Origin: Streptomyces xylophagus
GTDB taxonomy: Bacteria; Actinomycetota; Actinomycetes; Streptomycetales; Streptomycetaceae
Length of the DNA: 64,000 nt
Direction of reading: 5' to 3'
NCBI RefSeq assembly: GCF_000716435.1
Contig: NZ_JNWO01000032.1
Coordinates: 62,001 to 126,000 of the forward strand
Positions 1 through 8,710 of this stretch are shown here, piece after piece. Position 1 is the stretch's first letter; the number at the start of each line of letters is the position of its first letter. The notes under the pieces were generated by a model. That model had not been told where the DNA came from. It saw only the letters and a program-made list of their open reading frames with translations, and did no database searches. The position numbers were made by a program, and so were the translations under genes.

Positions 1-1139
1 CGGTCCTGGGCCTCCTTGGTCAGGGAGTCGACCTTGACCGAGTCGGCGAACTTCACGAACGCGGTGTTGCAGGAGCGGGCGAAGCTGTCGGCGAGTGTCG
101 CGCCCTCGTCCGGCTTCAGGCCGGTCAGGTTGTGGAAGGTCTGGCTCTGCCAGACCGCGTCGGGCGTGCAGGGCGCCGGGCCGTTCATCGTCGTGATGCC
201 GTTGTCGATGAGCGTGGCGGCGCTGATGATCTTCATGGTCGAGCCGGGCGCCAACTTCCCCAGGAACGCGGCGTTGAAGCCGTCGTCGCGGTGGTTGGCG
301 ATCGCCAGCAGCTGCCCGGTGCTCGGCTGCAGTGCCACGACCGACGACTCCGAGTACTTCGTCACGGCCTTCTCGGCGGCGGCCTGCGCGGTGGCGCTGA
401 GCGTCGTGCGCACCTTGCCGGCCTTGCCCTTCTCCAGGGTCACCAGCGTGGTGTCGGCCGAGTCCGCGACGTCGTGCTTGATCGCCAGCTCGATACCGGG
501 CGAACCGCCCGCCTGGTCACCGTACTTGGAGCGCAACTCGTCCAGGATCGGCCCCAGCGACGGATACTTCTCCTTCGTCAGCACGGTCCCGTTCCGGTCC
601 ACGGCCTCGATCGCCGGGCTCGCGGACTCCCCGGTGACGAAGGTGTCGCCGGTCTTCAACTCCGGGTGGATGACGGACGGTTGCCAGTCGACGAGGGCCC
701 GCCCGGTGGTCTTGCCGCGCACGACGGTCAGTTGGCTCTTGTACGCCAACGGCTTGGCGATTCCCTTGTACGACACCGTTGCCTTCACCGTGAACGGCAC
801 AGTGGCCCCGGTCGCGGTACCGGGCGTGATCGTCACCTTCGTGATGTGGCCGGCCCCGCTGTAGGACTCCAGCACGGGGTCGGCGGCGCCGTCGTTGTTC
901 GTGTACGACGCGGCGGTCACCGAGTCCCCCTTCTCCCAGGCCGCGAAGAACTTCGCCGTCGTCGCCCTGACCTCGGACGCGCTCGGCGGCCCGGTCTTCA
1001 CCGGCGCGGGCCCACTTGACCCGCCGACTCCTGAACTCCCGCCCAGCGCCGAGACGATGTTGTACGCCCCGTATCCCGCCCCCGACACCATCACGGCGAA
1101 CACGCTGCCTATGACGGTGGCCTTTACCCCCTTGCGCAT
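1..1139 (-). CDS. Penicillin-binding protein, transpeptidase type (C-terminus beyond window)
   Basis: Peptidoglycan D,D-transpeptidase acting outside the membrane. The reading frame opens at an ATG (1139-1137) and runs off the left edge, giving about 379 residues. An N-terminal hydrophobic anchor (about residues 7-30) is followed by a Gly/Ser/Pro linker. An NTF2-like MecA/PBP N-terminal domain (about 50-165) and a dimerisation segment come next. The transpeptidase domain shows the acylation motif STMK (Ser300, Lys303) and the SCN motif (356-358). The KTG motif must lie outside the window. It is the last gene of a minus-strand series after the mannosyltransferase and the LRV-repeat gene, 107 bp after the latter. 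The family is clear; which physiological PBP it is cannot be told. Confidence 0.93.
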   Translation of the reverse strand, partial: MRKGVKATVIGSVFAVMVSGAGYGAYNIVSALGGSSGVGGSSGPAPVKTGPPSASEVRATTAKFFAAWEKGDSVTAASYTNNDGAADPVLESYSGAGHITKVTITPGTATGATVPFTVKATVSYKGIAKPLAYKSQLTVVRGKTTGRALVDWQPSVIHPELKTGDTFVTGESASPAIEAVDRNGTVLTKEKYPSLGPILDELRSKYGDQAGGSPGIELAIKHDVADSADTTLVTLEKGKAGKVRTTLSATAQAAAEKAVTKYSESSVVALQPSTGQLLAIANHRDDGFNAAFLGKLAPGSTMKIISAATLIDNGITTMNGPAPCTPDAVWQSQTFHNLTGLKPDEGATLADSFARSCNTAFVKFADSVKVDSLTKEAQD

Positions 1140-1246
1140 GGCGCAGTCCCCTCCCCGTTATCAGTTCCTTGACTGTATGGGGCGTGGGGGAAAGCTGTGA
1201 GGGGTGTTGCCTTTTGTTGTCCTAACGGAGACCGGTGAATGGCCGA

Positions 1247-2623
1247 TCAGGCGGGCACCCCCGCGGCGTCGAGGAGCCGGTGCATGTCCTCGGCGGGGAG
1301 AGCGGGATTGCCGGCGACCGTGCCGAGCATGTCGGGGTCGGCGAGCAGTTCACGGATCCGCGCCAGGGGCAGTCGCGGGTCTCGGGCGGCCGACCCGCGC
1401 AGTCCTTCACGGCTGAGCCGGTCCAGGTCGTCCGGGGTCAGCGCGGGATCACGCAGCGCCAGGCCGCGGCGACGCGGATCCGGGGAGTCCAGGAAACGGG
1501 CCGCCAACCCCGCCGACGGGAACCCGGGCTTGCTGGTCAGCATCTCCACGGCCCGGTGACTGCCGTGCAGATACAGGTCGAGCAGCAGCTCCGGCGGCGG
1601 CTCGGGATGAAACTCGCACAGCAGCAGCCGTACGGCGAAGTCCTCGTCCTGGGCGAGGAGTTCGACCATGTCCGGTGGCAGGGCCGGGCACACCGCGGCG
1701 CTGCGGCGCAGCCAACTGTGTGCGGACGTGGCGCACCGGCGAAGGAGGTCGACGTCCTCGCGGGCGTCCCACACCCAGTCCAGCGTGTCCAGGCGGGCCT
1801 CGGGCTCCACGGTGTAGTCGATGGCCGCGCGTTCAGCCTCCGTCAACTCCGGCCGGGCGGAGACGACGAGCCGGATGTGCGGGTCCGGGTCGACGGCCAG
1901 CCGTTGTACGAGATCCGGCGGGAGGGAGGGGTTCGCGGCCACCGAGACCGGGCGTGGCTGGGCCACCCTGTGCTCGGCGAACTCGCGGCTAAGTCGCCCG
2001 GTCCGCAGTACCTGGCCCACCAGGTGGGAGCGGCCGAGGCTTTCGACCAGCCACTCCGTCCGGTCCGCGTCCTCGCGGCAGACCTGCATCGCGGCGGCCT
2101 GGCGCACCTTCAGGTCGTCGTCCCGGAGCAGCAACTCGCGTGTGGTGTCCGGCAGTTCCTCCCACGCACGGCAGGACGCCGCACGAAGGGCGCTGTCAGG
2201 ATGGTCCGCCAGGCCGGCCAGGACGCGGGCGGGGACGAGGTACGACACGACGGTCTCGTGGCGGATGCGCTCGTCCGGGTGCTTCAGCAGCCGCTCGTAC
2301 GCCCAGTCGGGCAGCGGCTCCACCCGGCCCCGGTACGGCGTCGGACCGATGGCGAGGGCGAGATGGACCTTCAGGTGCGGATCGTCGATGAGCCGGGCGC
2401 GCTGGGCGGGGTCGGCGGCGGCACTGAAGGCGAACTCCTGCCGGAGTTTCGTCTCGGGGTCCGCCAGGATCGCGTCGACGACCTCCAGTGGCAGGTCGGC
2501 GCGCTGGGTGATGGTCCACCGCACGTCCCGGTGGTCGAGTTTGAGCAGTCGCAGCAGCACGCCGGCCGGTGTCGACGGGTTCCAGGACAGCGCTCTGACG
2601 GCGGCGTCGAGGTGATCGTCCAT
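1247..2623 (-). CDS. LRV/HEAT-like repeat protein
   Basis: A 458-residue soluble protein made of short helical repeats with recurring motifs of the type 'NPSTP', 'LPLEVVDAILADP', 'DPHLKVHLALA' and 'LPPDLVQRLAVDPDPHIR'. This is the pattern of leucine-rich-repeat-variant (LRV) proteins of actinobacteria. No signal peptide, membrane segment or catalytic motif is visible. Such repeats usually serve as protein-binding scaffolds; the partner is unknown. It starts 31 bp after the stop of the mannosyltransferase gene and precedes the PBP gene on the same strand, so cotranscription is plausible. The ATG start is the only one consistent with the first repeat. Confidence 0.85.
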   Translation of the reverse strand: MDDHLDAAVRALSWNPSTPAGVLLRLLKLDHRDVRWTITQRADLPLEVVDAILADPETKLRQEFAFSAAADPAQRARLIDDPHLKVHLALAIGPTPYRGRVEPLPDWAYERLLKHPDERIRHETVVSYLVPARVLAGLADHPDSALRAASCRAWEELPDTTRELLLRDDDLKVRQAAAMQVCREDADRTEWLVESLGRSHLVGQVLRTGRLSREFAEHRVAQPRPVSVAANPSLPPDLVQRLAVDPDPHIRLVVSARPELTEAERAAIDYTVEPEARLDTLDWVWDAREDVDLLRRCATSAHSWLRRSAAVCPALPPDMVELLAQDEDFAVRLLLCEFHPEPPPELLLDLYLHGSHRAVEMLTSKPGFPSAGLAARFLDSPDPRRRGLALRDPALTPDDLDRLSREGLRGSAARDPRLPLARIRELLADPDMLGTVAGNPALPAEDMHRLLDAAGVPA

Positions 2624-2654
2624 GTCGTTCCCGTCGGGTTCCGTTCCGCCCCGC

Positions 2655-4397
2655 CTAGACCCACGTGTCCAACCACATCCGCGACCGCCACTGGTCGATC
2701 GGAATCGCCGTCCCCGTGTACAGCGGCCAGAAGTAGATGAAGTTCCACGTGATCAGCAGGACCAGTACGCCCGCCCCCACCGCCCCCACGACCCGGCGGG
2801 TGTCGTTGGAGCCCGGTGGGCCGATGACCGCGCCGATCAGCATGGCGACCGCGAGGCAGAGGAACGGGAGGAAGACGATGGAGTAGAAGAAGAAGATCGT
2901 GCGGTCCTGGTACATGAACCAGGGGAGGTAGCCGGCCGCGACGCCGCAGGCGATCGCGCCCGCGCGCCAGTCGCGGCGGAACGCCCAGCGCCACAGGACG
3001 TACAGGAGCGCGAAGCAGGCGGCCCACCACAGCATCGGGGTGCCGATGGCGAGGACCTCGCGGGCGCACTTCTCGCCGGCGCTCGCCGGGCAGCCGTCCG
3101 CGCCGGGGGACGGGGACTCGTAGAAGTACGAGACCGGGCGGCCGTCGACCAGCCAGCTCCAGGGGTTGGACATGTACGTGTGCGGGGAGTGCAGGCCGAT
3201 GTTGAACTCGTAGACCTCGTGCTCGTAGTGCCACAGGCTGCGCGCCCAGTCCGGCATGAAGTGGCTCCAGAAGCCGCCCTTGCCGTCGGTCGCCGCCCAG
3301 TTGCGGAAGTAGCCGCCGGTGCCGTTGGCGGGCGAGAGGATCCAGCCGATCCAGGAGGTCAGGTAGACGACGACGGGGATGGTGCACATGGTGAACGTGA
3401 CGAGGAAGGAGTCGTAGCGCAGGGCGGCCACGTACGGCCTGCTCGCGCCCGCGACCTTGCGTGTGCCGACGTCCCAGAACAGGGTCAGCAGGATGAAGCA
3501 GGCCGTGACGTAGAGGCCGTTCCACTTGGTGCCGATCGCGAGGCCGAGCATCAGGCCGGCCGCCCAGCGCCAGGGGCGCAGGCCGAGGAAGAGTGTGTTG
3601 GCGATGTGCGCGTCCGGGCGGACCCGGCCGTCCGCGTCGACCGGTAGTGCCGCCGCGAGTTTTGCCCGGGCCCTGTCCCTGTCCAGTAGCAGGCAGCCGA
3701 AGGCGGCCACCACGAAGAACATCAGCACGCCGTCGAGCAGGGAGGTGCGGGCCATCACGAAGGCCAGGCCGTCGAGCGACATCAGGACGCCCGCGACGCA
3801 GCCGAGGAACGTGGAGCGGAACAGGCGGCGGCCGATGCGGCACAGCATCAGGATCGCGAGCGTGCCGAGCAGCGCCGTCATGAAGCGCCAGCCGAACGGG
3901 TTGAAGCCGAAGATCAGCTCGCCGATGCCGATGACGTACTTGCCGACCGGCGGGTGCACGACGTAGGCCGCGTCCGACGGGATGGCGATGTGGCCGTTGT
4001 GCTGGAGGATGAGGTCGTTGGCGTTCTTGTCCCAGTTGACCTCGAAGCCGCGGTGGACCAGCGCCCACGCGTCCTTCGCGTAGTACGTCTCGTCGAATAT
4101 CACCGCCTTCGGGCTGCCCAGGTGGTAGAAGCGCATCACGCCCGCCATGAGCGTGACCAGCAGCGGGCCGCCCCAGCCCGACCAGCGGGTGATGCGGTCG
4201 ATCAGCGTCGGCGAGAAGCCGAGCGCCGCCCACAGCCGGGGGCTGGGCTCCGCGTACGGCGGCACCAGCCGGTCCCGTACGTCGCTTCTGGGCCCCGCCG
4301 CATAGCCGAATCGGCGCAGCCGCTGCTGCCACGACGGCCGCTGCTCGTGCGGGGCCTGCCCTTGCCGGGTGTCCGTGGAGGACGCGGTACTGGTCAC
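2655..4397 (-). CDS. pmt: Dolichyl-phosphate-mannose-type protein O-mannosyltransferase
   Basis: Integral membrane GT39 enzyme that transfers mannose from polyprenyl-phosphate-mannose to Ser/Thr of secreted proteins. The 580-residue product has about ten to twelve hydrophobic segments. The first external loop carries the acidic pair Asp102-Glu103 in the family motif FDETYYAKDAW, expected to be catalytic. The C-terminal region has the WMY-type extension typical of actinobacterial Pmt. The open frame extends far upstream, but the GTG at 4397 is chosen because it leaves the usual cytosolic N-terminus and lies 96 bp from the divergent rsmI start. The two genes therefore share a short promoter region. 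Actinobacterial Pmt mannosylates lipoproteins and is needed for phage phiC31 infection in S. coelicolor. Confidence 0.93.
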   Translation of the reverse strand: MTSTASSTDTRQGQAPHEQRPSWQQRLRRFGYAAGPRSDVRDRLVPPYAEPSPRLWAALGFSPTLIDRITRWSGWGGPLLVTLMAGVMRFYHLGSPKAVIFDETYYAKDAWALVHRGFEVNWDKNANDLILQHNGHIAIPSDAAYVVHPPVGKYVIGIGELIFGFNPFGWRFMTALLGTLAILMLCRIGRRLFRSTFLGCVAGVLMSLDGLAFVMARTSLLDGVLMFFVVAAFGCLLLDRDRARAKLAAALPVDADGRVRPDAHIANTLFLGLRPWRWAAGLMLGLAIGTKWNGLYVTACFILLTLFWDVGTRKVAGASRPYVAALRYDSFLVTFTMCTIPVVVYLTSWIGWILSPANGTGGYFRNWAATDGKGGFWSHFMPDWARSLWHYEHEVYEFNIGLHSPHTYMSNPWSWLVDGRPVSYFYESPSPGADGCPASAGEKCAREVLAIGTPMLWWAACFALLYVLWRWAFRRDWRAGAIACGVAAGYLPWFMYQDRTIFFFYSIVFLPFLCLAVAMLIGAVIGPPGSNDTRRVVGAVGAGVLVLLITWNFIYFWPLYTGTAIPIDQWRSRMWLDTWV

Positions 4398-4493
4398 CGC
4401 GCCATCGTAGGGAACAGCGCTGTGTGAGTCCCGTGCATGGGTGGTCTCGGTCCGGATGCGTCCACAGATGTCGGGCCCTGCGAGGATGGGGGA

Positions 4494-5345
4494 GTGACTG
4501 GAACCCTTGTACTGGCGGGCACCCCCATCGGCGATGTTCAGGACGCGCCGCCCAGGCTCGCCGAGGAGCTGACCGGCGCCGATGTCGTCGCCGCCGAGGA
4601 CACCCGGCGGCTGAGGCGGCTGACGCAGGCGCTCGGGGTGCAGCCCAAGGGGCGGGTCGTGTCGTACTTCGAGGGCAACGAGGCCGCGCGGACGCCGGAG
4701 TTGGTCGAGGCGTTGGTGGGTGGAGCGCGCGTGCTCCTGGTGACCGACGCGGGGATGCCGTCGGTGTCCGACCCGGGGTACCGGCTGGTCGCCGCCGCCG
4801 TGGAGAAGGACATCAAGGTGACCGCGGTGCCGGGGCCGTCCGCCGTGCTCACCGCGCTCGCGCTGTCGGGGCTGCCGGTGGACCGGTTCTGCTTCGAGGG
4901 GTTCCTGCCGCGGAAGGCCGGCGAGCGGTTGTCGCGGCTGCGGGAGGTCGCCGGCGAGCGGCGGACCCTCGTGTACTTCGAGGCACCGCACCGGCTCGAC
5001 GACACCCTCGCCGCGATGGCCGAGGTGTTCGGCGCCGAGCGGCGGGCCGCCGTCTGCCGCGAGCTGACCAAGACGTACGAGGAGATCAAGCGCGGCCCGG
5101 TCGGCGAGCTGGCCGCGTGGGCGGCGGAGGGTGTGCGAGGGGAGATCACCGTCGTCGTCGAGGGCGCCCCCGAGAAGGCCGAGGAACTCGGCGCGGACGA
5201 GCTGGTACGGCGGGTGCGGGTGCGCGAGGAGGCGGGGGAGCGGCGAAAGGAAGCGATCGCCGCCGTGGCCGTCGAGGCAGGCGTTCCCAAGCGAGAGGTG
5301 TTCGATGCCGTGGTCGCGGCGAAGAGTGCGCAAAAACCCGTCTGA
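4494..5345 (+). CDS. rsmI: 16S rRNA (cytidine1402-2'-O)-methyltransferase RsmI
   Basis: SAM-dependent tetrapyrrole-methylase-fold enzyme that 2'-O-methylates C1402 in the ribosomal P site. The 283-residue product begins with the family signature 'LVLAGTPIGD', followed by 'AAEDTRR' near residue 35. The 'VTDAGMPSVSDPG' loop (about 83-95) and 'VPGPSA' (about 111) form the SAM site. The GTG at 4494 is chosen over an in-frame ATG 57 bp upstream. It follows a GGAUGGGGGAG-like Shine-Dalgarno sequence and gives the normal N-terminus directly at the first beta strand. It is transcribed divergently from pmt and followed by strong hairpins. Confidence 0.95.
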   Translation: MTGTLVLAGTPIGDVQDAPPRLAEELTGADVVAAEDTRRLRRLTQALGVQPKGRVVSYFEGNEAARTPELVEALVGGARVLLVTDAGMPSVSDPGYRLVAAAVEKDIKVTAVPGPSAVLTALALSGLPVDRFCFEGFLPRKAGERLSRLREVAGERRTLVYFEAPHRLDDTLAAMAEVFGAERRAAVCRELTKTYEEIKRGPVGELAAWAAEGVRGEITVVVEGAPEKAEELGADELVRRVRVREEAGERRKEAIAAVAVEAGVPKREVFDAVVAAKSAQKPV

Positions 5346-5534
5346 CCTGCGGGAAAGGTTCCTCTGAGCGGGGCGCTGTTCCTATGAGCGCGCGCCCCAT
5401 GACGGGGCAAAGCACGGTCAGCAAATGCAAAGGCCGGACCGCCTTGGCGGGGCGATTCGACAAGGAAAGTCCAAATCGCCTCCAACAGTCGACAGGTCTG
5501 ATGCGTTCGCCCTGCCCGAGGCGTCCACTTGAGT

Positions 5535-5583
5535 GAGGGACGCACCCGTCCCTCGCCTCCAACGGGATTCCGGGGGGAATCCC
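5535..5583 (+). terminator. Two tandem hairpins downstream of rsmI
   Basis: Two perfect stem-loops sit in the 460-bp gap after rsmI. GAGGGACG/CGTCCCTC (5535-5542 and 5547-5554) has a 4-nt loop. GGGATTCC/GGAATCCC (5564-5571 and 5576-5583) also has a 4-nt loop. Neither has a long T tract, as is usual for Streptomyces terminators. Between 5346 and 5534 I see no gene, only a weak inverted pair GGCGATT/AATCGCC. Confidence 0.6.
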
Positions 5584-5599
5584 CTCGCCGGGGGCGCCT

Positions 5600-5776
5600 A
5601 GGCCCTGTCGTCACATTCCCGTCTGCCCGGAGACGCCATGCACGCACTCTCGCCGCACCGGGCCCGGACCCGAGTACGTCCAGTACGCGGGTCCGGGCCC
5701 GGCACGCCGAGAGCACGCACCTGACGCCGCCGGGCCCGCCCTTCGGGCGGACGACGGGAATGTGACGACAGGACCT
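5600..5776. repeat. 177-bp palindromic MITE-like element
   Basis: A near-palindromic non-coding block. Its ends are 20-bp perfect inverted repeats, CCTGTCGTCACATTCCCGTC at 5604-5623 and its complement at 5753-5772. Pairing extends to 5600/5776 with one mismatch. The centre is a 15-bp perfect stem (CCGGGCCCGGACCCG 5658-5672 with 5688-5702), and the segments between also pair imperfectly. No open frame with a recognisable product is inside. This is the shape of a non-autonomous transposable element, but no clear target duplication is visible. It ends 29 bp before the next gene and may supply its leader. Confidence 0.65.
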
Positions 5777-5805
5777 GGTCCAGCGGAAAGCAAGCAGGAG
5801 CTGGC

Positions 5806-6255
5806 ATGAGTGAGATCGCAGGGCAGACCGGTCTCCGTGGCGCTGCCACGGCCGTGGTCAACGAGTCGTACTCCTTCGCCTGCATGCGGTGCGGGCACGG
5901 CTGGGAGCAGGCGTACGAGATAGAGCACCACGTCGACACCGACGGCCACCAGTTCGTGATGTACGTGGCGGAGGGCCAGGTCGTGCCGTCGCCGCTGAGC
6001 CGCCCCGCCTGCCTCAACTGCGACGGGCATGTCGTACGCATCATGCGCGCGGGCCAGGTGTCGTCGGTACGGGAGGCCGCGCAGCGGCAGTACCAGGCAC
6101 CGCGGCCCCGGGCGGCGGCAGCAGCAGCGGATGCGGCTACGGCCGCGGCGGACGGCACGGACGGCGACGCCGCCGTGACCCCGCTGCCGGAGCACAAGGA
6201 CCACCACTGGCACCTGTCCGATCTCCTGCACCCGTTCCACCGCAGGGCGAGCTGA
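5806..6255 (+). CDS. Conserved zinc-ribbon protein of unknown function
   Basis: A 149-residue soluble protein. Two CxxC knuckles, Cys26/Cys29 (CMRCGH) and Cys69/Cys72 (CLNCDG), about 40 residues apart, predict a structural zinc ribbon. The C-terminal half is an Ala-rich linker (about 100-125) ending in a His-rich tail. No catalytic domain is recognised. The ATG at 5806 follows GCAGGAGCTGGC, giving a good ribosome-binding site. It lies just after the palindromic element and 47 bp before tatD. The function could be nucleic-acid or protein binding; this is inference from the fold only. Confidence 0.8.
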   Translation: MSEIAGQTGLRGAATAVVNESYSFACMRCGHGWEQAYEIEHHVDTDGHQFVMYVAEGQVVPSPLSRPACLNCDGHVVRIMRAGQVSSVREAAQRQYQAPRPRAAAAAADAATAAADGTDGDAAVTPLPEHKDHHWHLSDLLHPFHRRAS

Positions 6256-6302
6256 CCGGCTCCCACGACCGGGCGGGCATGCCCCTTTCGTAGGATCGGG
6301 GC

Positions 6303-7187
6303 ATGCCTTCCTCCAGCGGCAGCGAGAAGAACGCTGCACCGCCGCTCCCGGAACCCCTCCGGGTGGCCGTCGCCGACTCCCACACCCACCTCGACATGCA
6401 GTCCGGCACGGTGGACGAGGCTCTCGCCAAGGCCGCGTCGGTCGGCGTGACGACACTCGTCCAGGTCGGCTGCGACCTGAAGGGCTCCCGCTGGGCCGCC
6501 GAGACGGCCGCCCGGTACGAGGCCGTCCACGCGACGGTCGCCCTGCACCCGAACGAAGCCCCGCGCATAGTCCACGGCGACCCCGACGGCTGGTCCCGGC
6601 AGGGCGAGCGGGTGGCGGGTGGCGACACGGCCCTGGACGAGGCCCTCACCGAGATCGACCGCCTCGCCGGGCTGCCGCAGGTCAAGGGCGTCGGCGAGAC
6701 CGGCCTCGACTACTTCCGCACCGGCCCCGAGGGCAAGGCCGCACAGGAACTCTCCTTCCGCGCGCACATCGAGATCGCCAAGCGGCACGGCAAGGCCCTG
6801 GTCATCCACGACCGCGACGCCCACGCCGACGTCCTGCGCGTCCTCAAGGAGGAGGGCGCCCCCGAGCGGACCGTCTTCCACTGCTACTCCGGCGACGCCG
6901 AGATGGCCGAACTCTGCGCCCGCGCCGGGTACTTCATGTCCTTCGCCGGCACCGTCACCTTCAAGAACGCCCAGAACCTGCGGGACGCGCTCGCGGTGGC
7001 CCCCCTCGAACTGGTCCTCGTCGAGACCGACGCCCCCTTCCTGACCCCGGCCCCGTACCGCGGACGGCCCAACGCGCCCTATCTCGTTCCGATCACGGTG
7101 CGCGCCATGGCGGCCGTCCGGGACCTCGACGAGGACGCGCTGGCGACGGCCCTGGCGGCGAACACGGCGCGCGCCTTCGGCTACTGA
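6303..7187 (+). CDS. tatD: TatD-family metal-dependent hydrolase (DNase)
   Basis: Amidohydrolase-superfamily TIM barrel of 294 residues, predicted cytosolic nuclease or phosphoesterase. Metal ligands are in the expected order: 'DSHTHLD' (His27, His29), 'GVGETGLDYF', 'VIHDRDAH', 'FHCYSGD' and 'VETDAPFLTP'. The first 20 residues are a Ser/Pro-rich extension. The ATG at 6303 is the only good start ahead of the first metal motif. It precedes rpfB and rsmA on the same strand, matching the widespread bacterial order tatD-rpfB-rsmA-ispE. Confidence 0.94.
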   Translation: MPSSSGSEKNAAPPLPEPLRVAVADSHTHLDMQSGTVDEALAKAASVGVTTLVQVGCDLKGSRWAAETAARYEAVHATVALHPNEAPRIVHGDPDGWSRQGERVAGGDTALDEALTEIDRLAGLPQVKGVGETGLDYFRTGPEGKAAQELSFRAHIEIAKRHGKALVIHDRDAHADVLRVLKEEGAPERTVFHCYSGDAEMAELCARAGYFMSFAGTVTFKNAQNLRDALAVAPLELVLVETDAPFLTPAPYRGRPNAPYLVPITVRAMAAVRDLDEDALATALAANTARAFGY

Positions 7188-7318
7188 GGCTCCGCCGATG
7201 CCCGGCACCCCTTTCGAACACAACCCTGAGTAGCCGCGTCGCTTTGGAGAGTGACGGTCGCTCCGCTAGGTTCTGTTGGCCCGATCCGGACCCTTCTGGC
7301 CTTCTGGAGCGTGTCGGC

Positions 7319-8608
7319 GTGAGCAACTACGAGACCTATGAGACGTACGACCGCGGTGTGCGCGCCGATGTGTACACCGACGGGCCCACCGAGGTGTACG
7401 AGGACACGTACCGGCCCGCCTACGAGGTGCACGAACCGGTGTTCCCGCGGCAGGCGGCGACCGAGGTGCCGGGGCGTGCGGAGCGCAGACGAAGAGCCGA
7501 GCGCACGGGCTCGACGGCCTCCACGATGCGCCGGCTGGTACCGCAGGCGCTGGTCGTCGCGTTCCTCGCGGGCGGCACCACCGCGTTCGTCGCCAAGGAC
7601 AAGGCGATCGAGCTGAACGTCGACGGCAAGCCGCGCACCCTGCACACCTTCGCCGACGACGTCACCGAACTCCTCGCCCAGCAGGGCGTGGACGTCGGCG
7701 CGCACGACGTGGTGGCACCCGGCCGCGACGCGCCGCTCGCCAGCGGCGACGAGGTCGCGGTGCGCTACGGCCGTCCCGTGCGGCTCACGATCGACGGGCA
7801 GCGGCGCGAGGTGTGGACGACGGCGCGCACGGTCGACGGGGCGCTCGAACAACTCGGGGTCCGCGCGGAGGGCGCATACCTCTCCACCTCCCGCTCCCAG
7901 CCCATCGGCCGCGCCGGACTCGCCCTCGACGTGCGCACCGAACGCACCGTCACGATCATGGCCGACGGCCGCGCCCGTACGATCCGCACCAACGCGGCGA
8001 CGGTCGGCGAGGCGGTCGAGGAGGCCGGCATCGGTCTGCACGGCGAGGACACCACCTCGGTCCCGCCCGACAGCTTCCCGCGCGACGGCCAGACGATCAC
8101 GGTCCTGCGGGTGACGGGGACGCGCGAGGTCCGCGAGGAGTCGATCCCCTTCAAGGTCGAGCGCACCGACGACCCCACCCTCTTCAAGGGCACGGAGGTG
8201 ATCGAACGGGCCGGACAACCGGGCCTGCGCCGGGTCACCTACGCCCTCCGCACGGTCAACGGCGTCAAGGAGAAGCCGCGCCGCGTCGACGACGAACTGG
8301 TCCGGGAACCCCGCGCCCAGCTGGTGAAGGTCGGCACCAAACCCATGCCCACCTCGGTACAGGGCGCCGACCAACTCAACTGGCACGGCCTCGCGACCTG
8401 CGAGTCCGGCGGCCGCCCCGGCGCGGTCGACCCCTCCGGCACGTACGGCGGCCTCTACCAGTTCGACACCCACACGTGGCACAGCCTGGGGGGAAGCGGA
8501 CGTCCGCAGGACGCGAGCGCGGAGGAGCAGACCTTCCGCGCGAAGAGGCTGTACGTAAGACGGGGTTCGAGCCCATGGCCACACTGCGGGACGAGGCTGC
8601 ACGGCTGA
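7319..8608 (+). CDS. rpfB: Resuscitation-promoting factor RpfB (DUF348-G5-Rpf)
   Basis: Secreted or surface-anchored cell-wall hydrolase that helps dormant cells or spores resume growth. The 429-residue product has an unusually tyrosine-rich cytosolic head (residues 1-50). A membrane anchor at about 72-92 and three DUF348 repeats follow, then a G5 domain (about 235-320) and a C-terminal lysozyme-like Rpf domain from about 354. The catalytic Glu362 lies in 'CESGG', and the flanking cysteines (361 and near 423) form the expected disulfide. The GTG at 7319 is chosen because GGAG lies just upstream; an in-frame GTG 75 bp earlier has no support. The gene is complete to the 'WPHCGTRLHG' end. Confidence 0.93.
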   Translation: MSNYETYETYDRGVRADVYTDGPTEVYEDTYRPAYEVHEPVFPRQAATEVPGRAERRRRAERTGSTASTMRRLVPQALVVAFLAGGTTAFVAKDKAIELNVDGKPRTLHTFADDVTELLAQQGVDVGAHDVVAPGRDAPLASGDEVAVRYGRPVRLTIDGQRREVWTTARTVDGALEQLGVRAEGAYLSTSRSQPIGRAGLALDVRTERTVTIMADGRARTIRTNAATVGEAVEEAGIGLHGEDTTSVPPDSFPRDGQTITVLRVTGTREVREESIPFKVERTDDPTLFKGTEVIERAGQPGLRRVTYALRTVNGVKEKPRRVDDELVREPRAQLVKVGTKPMPTSVQGADQLNWHGLATCESGGRPGAVDPSGTYGGLYQFDTHTWHSLGGSGRPQDASAEEQTFRAKRLYVRRGSSPWPHCGTRLHG

Positions 8609-8619
8609 GATGGGGGGGG

Positions 8620-8639
8620 TTGGGGGGCTTGCCCCCCAA
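8620..8639 (+). terminator. rpfB terminator hairpin
   Basis: TTGGGGGGC-TT-GCCCCCCAA forms a perfect 9-bp stem eleven bases after the rpfB stop. It is immediately followed by the intergenic repeat described next. Confidence 0.75.
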
Positions 8640-8640
8640 A

Positions 8641-8670
8641 GGGGCGCGGGGAACTGCGCGACCAGCCACA
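8641..8670 (+). repeat. Interspersed intergenic repeat, copy 1
   Basis: The 30-bp core begins GGGGCGCGGGGAACTGCGCG and ends ACCAGCCACA. The same core recurs at 15055-15083 and 24716-24745, and inverted at 54232-54259. All copies are intergenic and next to gene ends. It is about 40 bp before rsmA. Confidence 0.85.
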
Positions 8671-8710
8671 GCGGACCGGCAGACGAAGAACGGCCCGTAA
8701 CCTAGATGAC

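Noticed and set aside
5598..7223. 541-codon minus-strand frame spanning the palindromic element, zinc-ribbon gene and tatD
   Set aside because: It begins inside tatD antisense and has no domain; tatD and the zinc-ribbon gene explain the coding signal.
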